A stretch of DNA of 64,000 nt, taken from Branchiostoma floridae (taxonomy: Eukaryota; Chordata; Leptocardii; Amphioxiformes; Branchiostomatidae). The notes below the pieces were generated by a model. That model was given only the letters and a program-made list of their open reading frames with translations, did no database searches and was not told where the DNA came from. Where the stretch lies: the NCBI RefSeq assembly GCF_000003815.2, contig NC_049981.1:4312437-4376436 (forward strand), written 5' to 3'. The position numbers and the translations under genes are program-made. Positions 35,701 to 43,525 of the stretch are shown here, piece by piece. Every line of letters starts with the position of its first letter. Position 1 is the stretch's first letter.

Positions 35701-38110
35701 TAAGTACTGATGAACACTTGGGTTCAGCTAAGGAAGATACAGTCACCATTCCAACAGTAAGTACTGATGAACACTTGGGTTCAGCTAAGGAAGATACAAT
35801 CACCATTCCAACAGTAAGTACTGATGAACACTTGGGTTCAGCTAAGGAAGACACAGTCACCATTCCAACAGTAAGTACTGATGAACACTTGGGTTCAGCT
35901 AAGGAAGATACAGTCACCATTCTAACAGTAAGTACTGATGAACACTTGGGTTCAGCTAAGGAAGATACAGTCACCATTCTAACAGTAAGTACTGATGAAC
36001 ACTTGGGTTCAGCTAAGGAAGATACAGTCACCATTCCAACAGTAAGTACTGATGAACACTTGGGTTCAGCTAAGGAAGATACAGTCACCATTCCAACAGT
36101 AAGTACTGATGAACACTTGGGTTCAGCTAAGGAAGATACAGTCACCATTCCAACAGTAAGTACTGATGAACACTTGGGTTCAGCTAAGGAAGATACAGTC
36201 ACCATTCTAACAGTAAGTACTGATGAACACTTGGGTTCAGCTAAGGAAGATACAGTCACCATTCCAACAGTAAGTACTGATGAACACTTGGGTTCAGCTA
36301 AGGAAGATACAGTCACCATTCCAACAGTAAGTACTGATGAACACTTGGGTTCAGCTAAGGAAGATACAGTCACCATTCCAACAGTAAGTACTGATGAACA
36401 CTTGGGTTCAGCTAAGGAAGATACAGTCACCATTCCAACAGTAAGTACTGATGAACACTTGGGTTCAGCTAAGGAAGATACAGTCACCATTCTAACAGTA
36501 AGTACTGATGAACACTTGGGTTCAGCTAAGGAAGATACAGTCACCATTCCAACAGTAAGTACTGATGAACACTTGGGTTCAGCTAAGGAAGATACAGTCA
36601 TCATTCCAACAGTTAAAGTACTGATGAACACTTGGGTTCAGCTAAGGAAGATACAGTCACCATTCCAACAGTAAGTACTGATGAACACTTGGGTTCAGCT
36701 AAGGAAGATACAGTCATCATTCCAACAGTTAAAGTACTGATGAACACTTGGGTTCAGCTAAGGAAGATACAGTCATCATTCCAACTGTTAAAGTACTGAT
36801 GAACACTTGGGTCCAGCTAAGGAAGATACAGTCACCATTCCAACAGTAAGTACTGATGAACACTTGGGTTCAGCTAAGGAAGATACAGTCACCATTCCAA
36901 CAGTAAGTACTGATGGACACTTGGGTTCAGCTAAGGAAGATACAGTCACCATTCCAACAGTAAGTACTGATGAACACTTGGGTTCAGCTAAGGAAGATAC
37001 AGTCACCATTCCAACAGTAAGTACTGATTAGCTGTCATCAGATAAATCTCTGACATACATTGTAAGTGTCTTGTAAGACAAACGAGAAGACTTTCCAAGT
37101 TGACGTTTTAACAACTGCTCAGAGTTATATTACAATTTTAAACTTTATATCCGTACATTGTACATAAAATAAAGCGCTTACCAACAAGCTTTCGACCAAT
37201 CCTCTGATCCATCTCAAGTTAAAATGACTCCAGAGCCTAAGTCACACATCCAGAACAGAAGTGAGATGTCAGCAAAGGGTCAAAGGTAATTGGCAGTCAG
37301 TATTGGCCCCTGTCTCGGTTGAGAGAAGGTTGGTGGGCTTTGACTTAGGCTTTGGTTCATTTCGACTTGAGAAGGATCAGAGGACTGATCAAAAGCTTGT
37401 TGGTAAGCGCTTGCATTCTCGGCCTCACCAACTTATTGATCTTCCTTCGTACCTTTAACAGGGCCACAGTACTTGCTGCTAGATGGTCATTGCAATGGAT
37501 CTGACTGTCTAATGTATTATTCCTTTTGCTGCATAGAATATGCATGCATGCTTACAAGCATTAAGACTAAGGCTTAGGTCACATTTCCAAACCGGGGCCC
37601 GGCCGGGCAGCTTTTGGGAGCAAATAGGATGATATAAAATGCATCAAAATACACAGAATGTCAAAATAAGATTCATGGGCATCATTTGTGTATACATGTA
37701 TTTCTAGGTATACATTGTAATTTTTTCATTTCTTAAGACATCCTGGCCCGGACCTGGTTTTGAAATGTAACCTAAGCCTTAGTCTTCCTATGGCAAATAA
37801 ATGCAGTCTGAGTCATTAGAAATATTTAGCAATTTATGAGCAAAAACTATCAATGTCATTATTCAAATAAGAAACACTATTTCAATTTGTGCAGGTTGAA
37901 GTGACTGCCCCGGCAACCTTTGACCTCACATCCTCCAGTGACGGGGATGTCTACCTTGATGCGGAGGGGCAGGACTATTCCACTTTTGCAGACGGGGAGG
38001 TGGAAGGGGCGGAGGGACCCCTCCAGTTGGTGGATCCCGACACCCTGGCAGAAAAAGTTGTTCCTGGGAAGTATGACGAGGATCGTACCAAGGAAACTAC
38101 GGGGGAGTAA
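14620..38110 (+). CDS. TDRKH: TDRKH (Tudor and KH domain protein), complete gene
   Basis: Mitochondria-anchored piRNA-pathway scaffold: in animals it binds PIWI proteins and supports pre-piRNA 3'-end trimming. The first exon is inferred to be untranslated and to end at 14750. Coding exons: 16936-17074, 18449-18573, 24270-24471, 25483-25625, 28158-28311, 28787-28986, 30144-30319, 31129-31193, 31955-32106, 32607-33320, 33891-34032, 34896-35085, 35558-35699 (shortest donor), 37895-38110. All phases agree; 2760 nt, 919 aa. Order: N-terminal helix VALGVAVPAAMVTGYLLV (residues 20-37), KH1 with GRQG, KH2 with GKNG, extended Tudor, then a Ser/Glu-rich tail. The human protein is near 560 aa, so the tail is much longer here. 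The exon-1 start ATG (16936) has A at -3 and G at +4. Three junction-copying tandem arrays and a nested antisense gene lie in its introns. Confidence 0.93.
16936..18573 (+). CDS. TDRKH: TDRKH exons: membrane anchor and start of KH1
   Basis: Exon 16936-17074 encodes MERLRDLGDALNHL and a hydrophobic helix followed by KRNQGQR. Outer mitochondrial membrane anchoring by this segment is known for the family. Exon 18449-18573 encodes EVKVPRRVVGAVIGRQGANI, the first half of KH1 with its GXXG loop (GRQG). KH1 is then split by a 5.7-kb intron that holds the antisense NHL gene. Confidence 0.93.
18920..23037 (-). CDS. NHL-repeat protein with C-terminal GIY-YIG domain (4 exons, nested antisense)
   Basis: Exons in transcription order: 23037-22909, 22044-21889, 21100-20298, 19742-18920; 1911 nt, 636 aa, phases agree. 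The start MAEGVEKEG has A at -3 and G at +4. The first ~130 residues match nothing I recognise; a Gln/Lys-rich linker follows. About five NHL blades come next (GESPFEYPSGVAV, FVADCYSKRIQVF, HNPRGICTD, VIVADSGNRRVKMF, LVADSNNHCIYVY). After LVMVFDSLLG the frame continues without an intron into a Cys cluster (CGSERCATC) and a GIY-YIG domain (IIYLLSCNKCGLQYVGES, then HIASITQNKTS, and FWIETLQTEAPDG) of the kind found in Penelope-like elements. No RING or B-box is seen. The gene lies wholly inside the TDRKH intron 18574-24269. It may be a functional chimera or a gene with an inserted element fragment supplying its 3' end. Confidence 0.8.
22275..22370 (-). repeat. tRNA-derived SINE head
   Basis: The - strand reads GGTGTAACTGCCGGATGCGC, CCAGAACCCA, then GTTTGAATCCTGTCATGC: a weak A box and a B box like those at 22494 and 49169. 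It lies in the first intron of the NHL gene and has no tRNA fold. Confidence 0.5.
22494..22610 (+). repeat. tRNA-derived SINE head
   Basis: GTGGTGCAACTGTAGGGCAT, CCCAGAACCCAGAGG and GTTTGAATCCTGACATGC form an A-box/B-box pair, followed by a CTTGGGAATTAAGG tail. Same family as the copies near 22300 (-) and 49169 (+). Confidence 0.55.
24270..25625 (+). CDS. TDRKH: TDRKH exons: end of KH1 and most of KH2
   Basis: Exon 24270-24471 completes KH1 (VQEISGARVNF, VVIIRGAPEKAQEAERLI) and begins KH2 (EEIHLPQRALGRIIG). Exon 25483-25625 supplies the KH2 loop GKNG and the rest of the fold (TIRQLCRTSHAKIKIDRGGD, LATITGTKEQIEHAR), ending with CGG/GTAAGG. KH domains bind single-stranded RNA; both GXXG loops are intact. 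Confidence 0.94.
24513..24833. mobile_element. hAT-like MITE
   Basis: Ends CAGGGTTCTAGC and GCTAGAACCCTG are inverted, and CAGGG is a common hAT terminus. Internal short repeats of GTAGTGGCC. The flanks show no clear 8-bp duplication. It lies in the TDRKH intron after exon 24270-24471. Confidence 0.6.
25765..26060 (+). repeat. Partial tandem duplication with GCCAGGGCTACCCAA
   Basis: AGCCAGGGCTACCCAATTAG plus CCGGAGGCTAT at 25772-25802 recurs at about 25949-25982 with a TTGAT run before it. Intronic, no coding match. Confidence 0.5.
27061..28210 (+). repeat. 92-bp tandem array (13 units) copying the TDRKH exon 28158 acceptor
   Basis: Units begin after an AG at 27063, 27155, 27247, 27339, 27431, 27523, 27614, 27700, 27792, 27884, 27976, 28068 and 28158 (spacing mostly 92; also 91, 86 and 90). 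Each holds the intron end (TTGTCTGTGTTGGTTCCAG) and the first ~52 nt of the exon encoding GLLEEKIAEEEAFRQRL. Only the last unit continues into the full exon with a GAAG/GTAC donor at 28311; the others run into ATAATGATTGATATG. The array thus offers 13 near-identical acceptors. Between units 12 and 13 the spacing is 90, so splicing to unit 12 would stay in frame and add 30 residues. Confidence 0.95.
28158..28311 (+). CDS. TDRKH: TDRKH exon: end of KH2 and linker
   Basis: Encodes GLLEEKIAEEEAFRQRL, matching the last KH2 helix of the family, then a basic linker rich in Arg and Gln. It joins in phase 0 to CGG at 25625 and leaves phase 1 at GAAG/GTACAA. It is the terminal unit of the 92-bp array. 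Confidence 0.9.
28787..28986 (+). CDS. TDRKH: TDRKH exon: first part of extended Tudor domain
   Basis: Encodes a Ser/Pro linker (KKLSPTSPPNSPLPQ) and the Tudor N-terminal strands and helix (FFEVFVSAVETPGHFWVQMV, QLDRLVQDMSDYYSEEHVKE). The acceptor is TCCACAG and the donor GAG/GTTTGT. This exon's second half is the source of the 158-bp repeats downstream. Confidence 0.93.
28871..29412 (+). repeat. 158-bp tandem array (4 units) copying the TDRKH Tudor exon donor
   Basis: Units start at CCGCTGTGGAGACTCC-type words at 28871, 29029, 29187 and 29341. Units 2 and 3 repeat the exon end through AAAGAG/GTTTGTGTACTG, including the donor; unit 4 breaks (GCATAACTTGACC). A (GTTT)n run lies between units, with no AG acceptor before units 2-4. 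The spacing of 158 is not a multiple of 3, so reading past the first donor shifts frame and soon stops; only the first donor gives the family protein. Confidence 0.92.
29413..29540 (+). repeat. Decayed remnants of the same Tudor-exon unit
   Basis: Words such as GGACCAACTAGACCACTTCT, CTTGACCATCTTGTGCAGGA and TCTCAGAAGAACACATCAAG resemble the unit above but with many changes, suggesting older duplications beyond the clean array. Confidence 0.5.
29938..30100 (+). repeat. Solo end of the Penelope-like element
   Basis: ACATTCTTGCTGTTGCACCG, CCACCTACATTGGCT, CATCGAAACGTTGGAGG and CCTTACTATATG follow the right end of the 11419-12116 element in the same order. The hammerhead-like stem is lost here. 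It lies just upstream of a TDRKH exon. Confidence 0.7.
30144..32106 (+). CDS. TDRKH: TDRKH exons: core Tudor barrel and C-terminal SN-like half
   Basis: Three exons (30144-30319, 31129-31193, 31955-32106). They encode VGDIVAAPFQHDDAWYRARV and LDLYYVDYGDSGVVKRENL, which hold the Tudor aromatic residues that bind dimethyl-arginine, then DFLSLPFQAVECSLAGVAP and WSEQATDLFEELTYCAKWK. Family residues W-Y-R-A-R and Y-x-D-Y-G-D are intact, so methyl-arginine PIWI binding is plausible. Confidence 0.93.
30367..30734. mobile_element. Harbinger-like MITE, family A, copy 1
   Basis: Inverted ends of about 33 bp begin GGCCACACCAATTTAATTTC and end with its reverse complement. The 3-bp duplication TAA flanks it (30364-30366, 30735-30737). 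TWA target duplications are characteristic of PIF/Harbinger. It sits in the TDRKH intron after 30319. Confidence 0.88.
31432..31930 (-). repeat. Two tandem tRNA-derived SINE copies
   Basis: Blocks at about 31432-31640 and 31695-31925 share ACTCACAGGGTCGGCATGGG, GGTAATAGAAATAGAAA-like and CAGCCAGATCACAGACCC-like words. On the - strand the second contains GAGTTCGATCCCAGGTATC, a B-box. Both lie in a TDRKH intron. Confidence 0.6.
32154..32340 (+). mobile_element. Harbinger-like MITE, family B, left-end fragment
   Basis: It begins TAA/GGCCATGTTGATTTGATC and continues with GATGACATCCTCTGGGAAC and GTGGCCAGGAAGGTTGAAC, following the left half of 42533-43421. No right end is found. Confidence 0.65.
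32607..35085 (+). CDS. TDRKH: TDRKH exons: long Ser/Glu-rich C-terminal tail
   Basis: Exon 32607-33320 (238 codons) ends the Tudor fold (DVYIARELVKQGYAVRV) and runs into a polar tail with Ser, Glu, Lys and Gln stretches and a coiled-coil-like segment (KLLEEKLETLERHREKF). Exons 33891-34032 and 34896-35085 add ALRSELASQLVEASVV and a Ser/Thr/Asp-rich part (FTTASGVSDLSSPSSDLDD). This tail is predicted disordered and absent in this length from vertebrate TDRKH. Confidence 0.85.
34111..34431. mobile_element. hAT-like MITE
   Basis: Ends CAGGGCTCGAAAT and ATTTCGAGCCCTG are inverted. The interior repeats GGGTGCACC/GGTGCACCC. No clean 8-bp duplication is visible. Intronic in TDRKH. Confidence 0.7.
35558..35699 (+). 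CDS. TDRKH: TDRKH penultimate exon (shortest form)
   Basis: Encodes SDEDMYTEGSSEEEVSTKS followed by the first repeat unit HLGSAKEDTVTIPT. The first GTAAGT donor follows at 35700 and is in phase 0. Splicing to 37895 reads IPT/VEVTAP. Longer forms using later donors are described with the array. Confidence 0.8.
35660..37029 (+). repeat. 57-bp tandem array (~24 units) carrying a splice donor and 19 codons
   Basis: The unit encodes VSTDEHLGSAKEDTVTIPT and includes ACA/GTAAGT, a consensus 5' splice site. The frame is open through 17 units (to about 36615), with only P/L, V/I and T changes. A 2-bp insertion (ACAGTTAAAGTACTG) then shifts frame, and about seven more units follow to 37029. Because 57 is divisible by 3 and each donor is phase 0, the gene product can carry 1 to 17 copies without frameshift. 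The six later spacers with GTTAAAG lose the GTAAGT form in three units. Confidence 0.95.
37565..37784. mobile_element. MITE with ~30-bp inverted ends
   Basis: GACTAAGGCTTAGGTCAC at the left and GTAACCTAAGCCTTAGTC at the right are inverted, enclosing CCGGCCGGGC-type sequence related to 13566-14100. It lies in the last TDRKH intron. Confidence 0.75.
37895..38110 (+). CDS. TDRKH: TDRKH last coding exon
   Basis: It starts after TTTGTGCAG with VEVTAPATFDLTSSSDGDVY and ends KETTGE-stop. It is acidic and in phase 0 with every donor of the 57-bp array. Confidence 0.87.
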   Translation, partial: VEVTAPATFDLTSSSDGDVYLDAEGQDYSTFADGEVEGAEGPLQLVDPDTLAEKVVPGKYDEDRTKETTGE

Positions 38111-40214
38111 AGTAAAAAAAAAATATCTAGAGTTTGCTAGATGGATGTTTTGCTCAAGTTTGTTGCTCAAGTTTTTTTTATAACTTTTAGATAGACTGAT
38201 AGTCTACTGTCTTTTTGAATAGTGTAGGTAAAGTTGAAAGTTTAGCAACATTTCTTATAGTACTCATTTGTTGATCTCTTGGGAAAAACAAGCCACAAGA
38301 ATGCAATATCAAGGATGCCATCAACTTGAACTAAGATTTTCGCAAAAGCTTTTAAGAATCCTAAGATCCTAAGGATCTATGGAAGAAGTAGTTAATGTCA
38401 CAGTGACCACAGTAACAAAGGAACAACCTTGCCATCATTTTGCCTGGCTTGTACTACTCCATATTGCAATAAGAATGTGTCATCCATTGGATTATGATCG
38501 TTTTGCTAAATCTAGAAAAACAACCAGCTTTATTAACAAAAGATAAGTAAAAAGAAGGACCATATACCACCAAGCATACAGCTTGAAATATTATTACTAT
38601 ATAATAGTATACACAATATGCAGGCAAGCACATTCCTGGTAAAACAGCCTACTATTCGTCCTTCATTGGATATTACATGTAATACTGGCCAGCTGTCAGC
38701 CAATCAGGTGCGCCTCAGCTGTTGAACTATCAGCCAATCACTTTACCCCTTACAGATAAGAGGTTAAAAATGCTGCTCAGAAGAAATTGAACATGGCTGC
38801 TGCTTTGAAAATATACTCATGATGATAGATTATGCAAAACCTAGAAATTGCACACTATATTTGTGCATGCAACAAGTTATGCCTTCAACGTTGCAACCTT
38901 TGACTGTTTCATAATGATAAGCAGGTTGCTGTAAGTGCAGAAATGTTCACGGTGGCTTTATGTTTGCGGTTTTTGTGGTGACGACTTCACCGCAAACTTA
39001 AAACCACAGTGAACACTTTCTTATCATGGTATGAGACTGCAGTCAATGGCGCTACCGTGAACCACCACGAACGCTCCATTTTCCAACTACCGCAAATTTA
39101 AATCCCTGCAAACTTAAATGCATTTACAGTACTTTTCTAATAATCATTTCCAATTGTAACCAGTGCAGCGGATTTGTTTTTGTGATTGTCTTTTTTACTA
39201 GATGAATGCATCAAAGTATAGCACATACTTAATACTTCTGTATGTTTTTGTATGTTATTTTTTACTATTTTGTTTTACCTCAGAACATTTATCACTGTTG
39301 CCAATAATGTTTGTTGTTTATTTAGATGTTTGTAGCTTAGATCAGTGGTTGATTGTCAGAAGCTTGTTGCCAAAGTTTAAGTATTTAAGTCAAAGGAACT
39401 ATCAATCATTTAATGTAGTATTTGTATGAAGAAACTAAAATGAAAAAGCTGATGATGCAAGAGAAGTCTAGTTTTGGAAAGGAATTTTCTTAAAGCAAAG
39501 TGTGTTCATGACGTGATGTTTAAGTCAGATAAAATGCTCCTGGTAAGACAGCAATGATATCTTTCTTAAAGTAGACTTGAAACAGATGGTGCTAAAGAAA
39601 TTGTCTTTGGAGAAATGCGATGATATTAAGTACAAAGCAATAACTGTATGGAATTTTGAAGACATTTATTGTGAAAGAAACTCAGACATAACGACTATAG
39701 CATGTATGGGTAAATTACTGCCTGGACCTTTGTCTTGCAAGAGAGTTCATTAAGAAAAATATTATGTTGACTTAAGATGGAAGAGGAACTGAACTAACAA
39801 ATCGTAAATGGTTACGCTTGAATGTTACATACGATTAAGTGCCAATTACCTTTCCTTACCTAGTTCCAACCTCATGTCTGAGGGTCGGAGACTATGGTAG
39901 CATTAGTGGCAATTAGTGGGTTGAAATTGAACAACTTGTACTAATGTTTGGCTACATGAGTTTTCTTGAAAATCCGTGACAATGGTATCAATTGAAAGTT
40001 CACTGCAGTTTCTTCATTGCATGAGTCAGAAGTTTCCCTTACATTCTTCTTGACATGTTTCGTTACACTTTCAAGACTTAAGATGCACTATAAGATATAA
40101 ACAGGACTTTGCTCTATGCTCGCTGCTAACCACAAAGCTCAAAACCCCTCTAACACTTTCATAGAATCGTGTATAAAGAAAGTCATAACGCTCTAGGCCC
40201 AGCCAACACTATGG
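38111..40214. other. TDRKH 3'UTR and intergenic DNA
   Basis: A+T-rich sequence following the stop, with no ORF of interest. The 3' end of the transcript is not clear: I see no convincing AATAAA close to the stop. A family C palindromic MITE is at 38937-39131. Confidence 0.5.
38937..39131. mobile_element. Palindromic MITE, family C, second copy
   Basis: Inverse orientation to 13354-13565: GTGCAGAAATGTTCACGGTG at the left and TTAAATGCATTTACAGTA at the right, with the same pairing interior (CTGCAGTC centre). More diverged than the first copy. Confidence 0.7.
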
Positions 40215-40216
40215 TA

Positions 40217-40794
40217 CGAGGGGCGTTCAATAAGTAATAACTCTGACTCATTTCCCATAGCAGGAGATTAATGAAACTTGGCACAGTTATTAGTCTTTCT
40301 CTTCATAGGAACCACCCAGAGTTATGCATTTCTCCCATCGTTTGATGCAGCTCTGGACACCGTTTTTGTAGGACACCCCAGGTTGGTCCTCCAACAGATG
40401 CCTCATCAATGGCAGAAGAGGAACGACTAGGTCTGGGAGCTGTTTCCACAGACTTCCGGCCATGTTTGAATTCAGGATGCCATCGTTTTACAAGGTCATA
40501 TGATGGGGCATCATCACCATAAGTTTCTTTCATTTCATCAAAAGTCTCCTTTGGTGTGCGTCCTTTCAAATACAAAAACCGGATCACTGCGTGACACTCA
40601 ACTGGCTCCATTTCACACCTGGTCCATTTCACACCTAACTCAGTTCAAACACCAGTGAATCAGAAACCACAATTAGTTCATTAGTTCTTTTTTACAACAT
40701 AGACTATAGAGATATGAATCATTACACATGCAAAATTCATCTAGATCAGACAACTGGAAGTGGGTCAGAGTTATTACTTATTGAACGCCCCTCG
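40217..40794 (-). mobile_element. Mariner-derived element with deleted transposase, copy 1
   Basis: Inverted ends of 34 bp (CGAGGGGCGTTCAATAAGTA inward) with TA on both sides (40215-40216, 40795-40796), as for Tc1/mariner. On the - strand 40632-40303 encodes 109 aa: an N-terminal helix-turn-helix like Mos1/SETMAR (VIRFLYLKGRTPKETFDEM, YDLVKRWHPEFKHGRKSVE), then directly a short C-terminal piece (LQKRCPELHQTMGEMHN). The DDD catalytic part is missing, so it cannot cleave DNA. Confidence 0.88.
40303..40632 (-). pseudogene. Truncated mariner transposase (DNA-binding part only)
   Basis: 109-aa ORF beginning MKWTRCEMEPVECHAVIRFL. It keeps the HTH domain and a short tail with WGVLQKRCPEL, joined by a large internal deletion. 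The same deletion is present at 50552-50881, so it predates their spread. The protein could bind the element ends but not transpose. Confidence 0.75.
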
Positions 40795-41180
40795 TATAGA
40801 TTTTAAGGTCAACTACTATACTATCATGTTCAAAGATCGCTTGTTGAGAAACAGATCCTCTAAAGTTTGAAAGATGAGTAACTCAGAGATATTTTTGATG
40901 AGAAGAAGAAGAGAGTTGACAAAGAGACAGGGACACATTTCATATTTAAATGCTTTGGGAAGTTTATCGTATAGTACAAAGAGATCAAGATGACAATGCT
41001 TTGTACTTTGTAACGTTTAAATGTATACTGGACTTCATTTAACAAGGTAGATTGACCATGTATTTATTTACACTAGTTATTGCTTTGACACAGACAATGT
41101 ATTAAACAGTAAGAGTTGTATGCAATACTTTGCAAGGAAACCCAAAGAAAACTATTTGCACTGCAGTACTACGGCTCTAA

Positions 41181-41540
41181 GGCCACACCAATTTAATTTC
41201 TTGGTTCACGGATTCGCTCGCTCCTATTTTTTGAAAAAAAAAAAATGAAAATAAAAATTACCTGTCAGAAAATTTTCACCATTAATGAAACCATTCACCA
41301 ACTTTCTGGTGTAGCAAATTGGCCTTTATATTAAGCTCCTTAAAGTGTGGGTACAGGTGCTGTTACTGTACAATAATAGTGTTTTTGTCCTTTTTTCAAG
41401 CTGAAAACTTTTTTCTTAATGTTTTGGATTAGCCGTAACCTTTACCCCAACCATTTTACAATTTTTATTTTTATTTCGCCCTCTCGCTCCATATTTTTTA
41501 TGAAAAAATCCGTGAACCAAGAAATTAAATTGGTGTGGCC
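41181..41540. mobile_element. Harbinger-like MITE, family A, copy 2
   Basis: Same inverted ends as 30367-30734 with TAA duplications (41178-41180, 41541-41543). Confidence 0.88.
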
Positions 41541-41543
41541 TAA

Positions 41544-42529
41544 AGGCAATATGATAATATGGTAATGTTATGCACAGCTGACTACTATTCTTCATTCCAT
41601 TGTTTCATGAAAAATTGTTGCGATATATTACAATGTTAATGTATGTCAGACGAGGGAACAAAGATCATGTTGGAAAATGGTCATCGCCACGATATATATA
41701 ATATTATATTCAAGTATGTTTATGTCGGAAACCTTTCTGCTGATGATAATGTTGAGCATATCACCAAGAAAGTCTATTCTTTCTCTAAAAGATATCTTGT
41801 CGGTACGATTCCCTGAATGGCAAGGATTGTGCTGTGTTGTTGGTATGATATGTTAGTTTTGTTGCAATTTCATTCTTAACTAGTAGTTAGATAATCACAA
41901 GATTGATTAAGAAGTCATTCCATGCAATGCAAGACATGTGTACCTCTTCACTTGATATAAGTATTGAAGATTTATACTTGAGTGAAAAAACGTCACCATG
42001 TTGTGTTAGGGATGCAAAACCTCAGATAGAGCAAGACAATTGATATTGCAGACACTTGAATAAAGGCAAAGCTGTTTCACAAATTTGCTATACTCTGTTA
42101 CAATATAGATAAGTATGCATCAAAGTTATTACGGTCTAAATACCTTATATTAAAGTTAGACAGTGGCACAATTTCTTGGAAACATGACAATGGTTTAGTT
42201 GAATATTAACTACTTGTGCTACTAAGAGAAGCGCGTTTAGTTATTGTTCACCCATCTTGTTGCTGGAATACAGTTCATTCCAAGTTACATACCTAGTAGT
42301 CTGTCTTCCTTATTATTATTAAACACTTATATATATAGAACGCTTGATGCCGTAATGTGCCTGCTTTAAAAAAAAAAAGATAACAAGAAAGCTTCTGAAA
42401 AAAGCTGGCCGGTGCGTATTTTGGAAAAAGCCTGGATGTTAAACAAAATCACACGAAAAAAGAGTTTTTAAACATCGAATTACTGAATTGGTCTTTCTTC
42501 TATTAAAAAAACACTACATGATATTTGTC
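41544..42529. other. Intergenic, nothing recognised
   Basis: A+T-rich sequence without a long ORF, RNA-like fold or clear repeat boundary. Confidence 0.5.
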
Positions 42530-42532
42530 TAA

Positions 42533-43421
42533 GGCCATATTGATTTGATTATATGGATGACATCCTCTGGGAACTCCAAAACTGATGCGAGCGAGCGAAT
42601 AAAAAAAAAGTTTGGCCAAAAAAAAAAGTTGCCTTCAGTATGAAATCAAAGTGGCCAGGAAGGTTGAACATAGGACTTAACACACATAGTATGGTATACC
42701 AACAGTTAGATGTAGGGACCATTACATCATACGGGTGCAAGACATTTTTTTTCTTCTTGGACCAATCCGAAAAAAACAGATCTGGACAAAATCAGAGGAA
42801 CAGGTTTCGCCAATCACAAAATGGACGCACTATGTCGGCAGGCATTCGGGGTCTTACCGGGGGTCAAGAAGACAACAAGAGGAAGTCAAGTAGAGTTTAT
42901 AGTCAATTGCACCAAGTTTCTACAGTCAAAGGTACAGAGACAGTTAGCCTTTATTACATGGAGATGGGATTTTAAAATGCAGTGGGAGTCCAATAATCCA
43001 CCAAACAGATTACTTTGTAGCAAAATTGACCAATTACCATTGTTTTGAGTATTGCCAGTTCTCAAGTGTCCACAGGCAATCAGGTCCAGGTTCAGATCCG
43101 GACCTGAAAATGATCCTCTGGGCCTGAATGGGACCTGAATTTTCTGTACTGGTACCTCCCCGTACCAACAGTAGATTTTTTTTCTTTCTGTCCTTTCGCA
43201 TTTTATTCTTTGACTTTAGATTTATTTTGGCATTCTATGGCATTAGACTATGATTAGTTATCTGTTTTCTGATACTTTTTTTTCAATCTACGGAATATTT
43301 TTGTTCATTTTACAGCTGTCTTGCAAAATTTATTGTGTGGTCAAAAACTTTTTTTTTTTTGGAAACGGACGAAAATTGGTGCGAGCGCGGATGTCATCCA
43401 TATAATCAAATCAACATGGCC
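42533..43421. mobile_element. Harbinger-like MITE, family B, intact ends
   Basis: Left GGCCATATTGATTTGATTAT and right ATAATCAAATCAACATGGCC are inverted over about 33 bp, with TAA on both sides (42530-42532, 43422-43424). The 889-bp interior has no transposase. Fragments at 10949, 32154 and 56080 belong to the family. Confidence 0.85.
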
Positions 43422-43434
43422 TAACAAAGAAAAA

Positions 43435-43525
43435 AGAGTTTAGCAAGTGGGGTTCGAGCCTACGATCTACGGAAGATAGGTACCGTGCTGTAGACCGCTC
43501 GGCCACGCTGGCTCGATTACGCAAT
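43435..43525 (-). repeat. tRNA-like SINE head
   Basis: The - strand carries GCGTGGCCGAGCGGTCTA (A box) and AGGCTCGAACCCCAC (B box), as in Ser/Leu tRNAs. The spacing and missing acceptor pairing argue for a SINE or tRNA pseudogene. Confidence 0.5.

Noticed and set aside
35549-36631. 360-aa minus-strand ORF (repeats of SSLAEPKCSSVLTVGMVTV)
   Set aside because: It is the antisense frame of the 57-bp array; a repeat whose unit length is divisible by 3 and lacks a stop stays open on both strands.
43435-43525. tRNA gene on the minus strand
   Set aside because: Box motifs are present but the arms are incomplete and spacing is off; treated as a SINE head.
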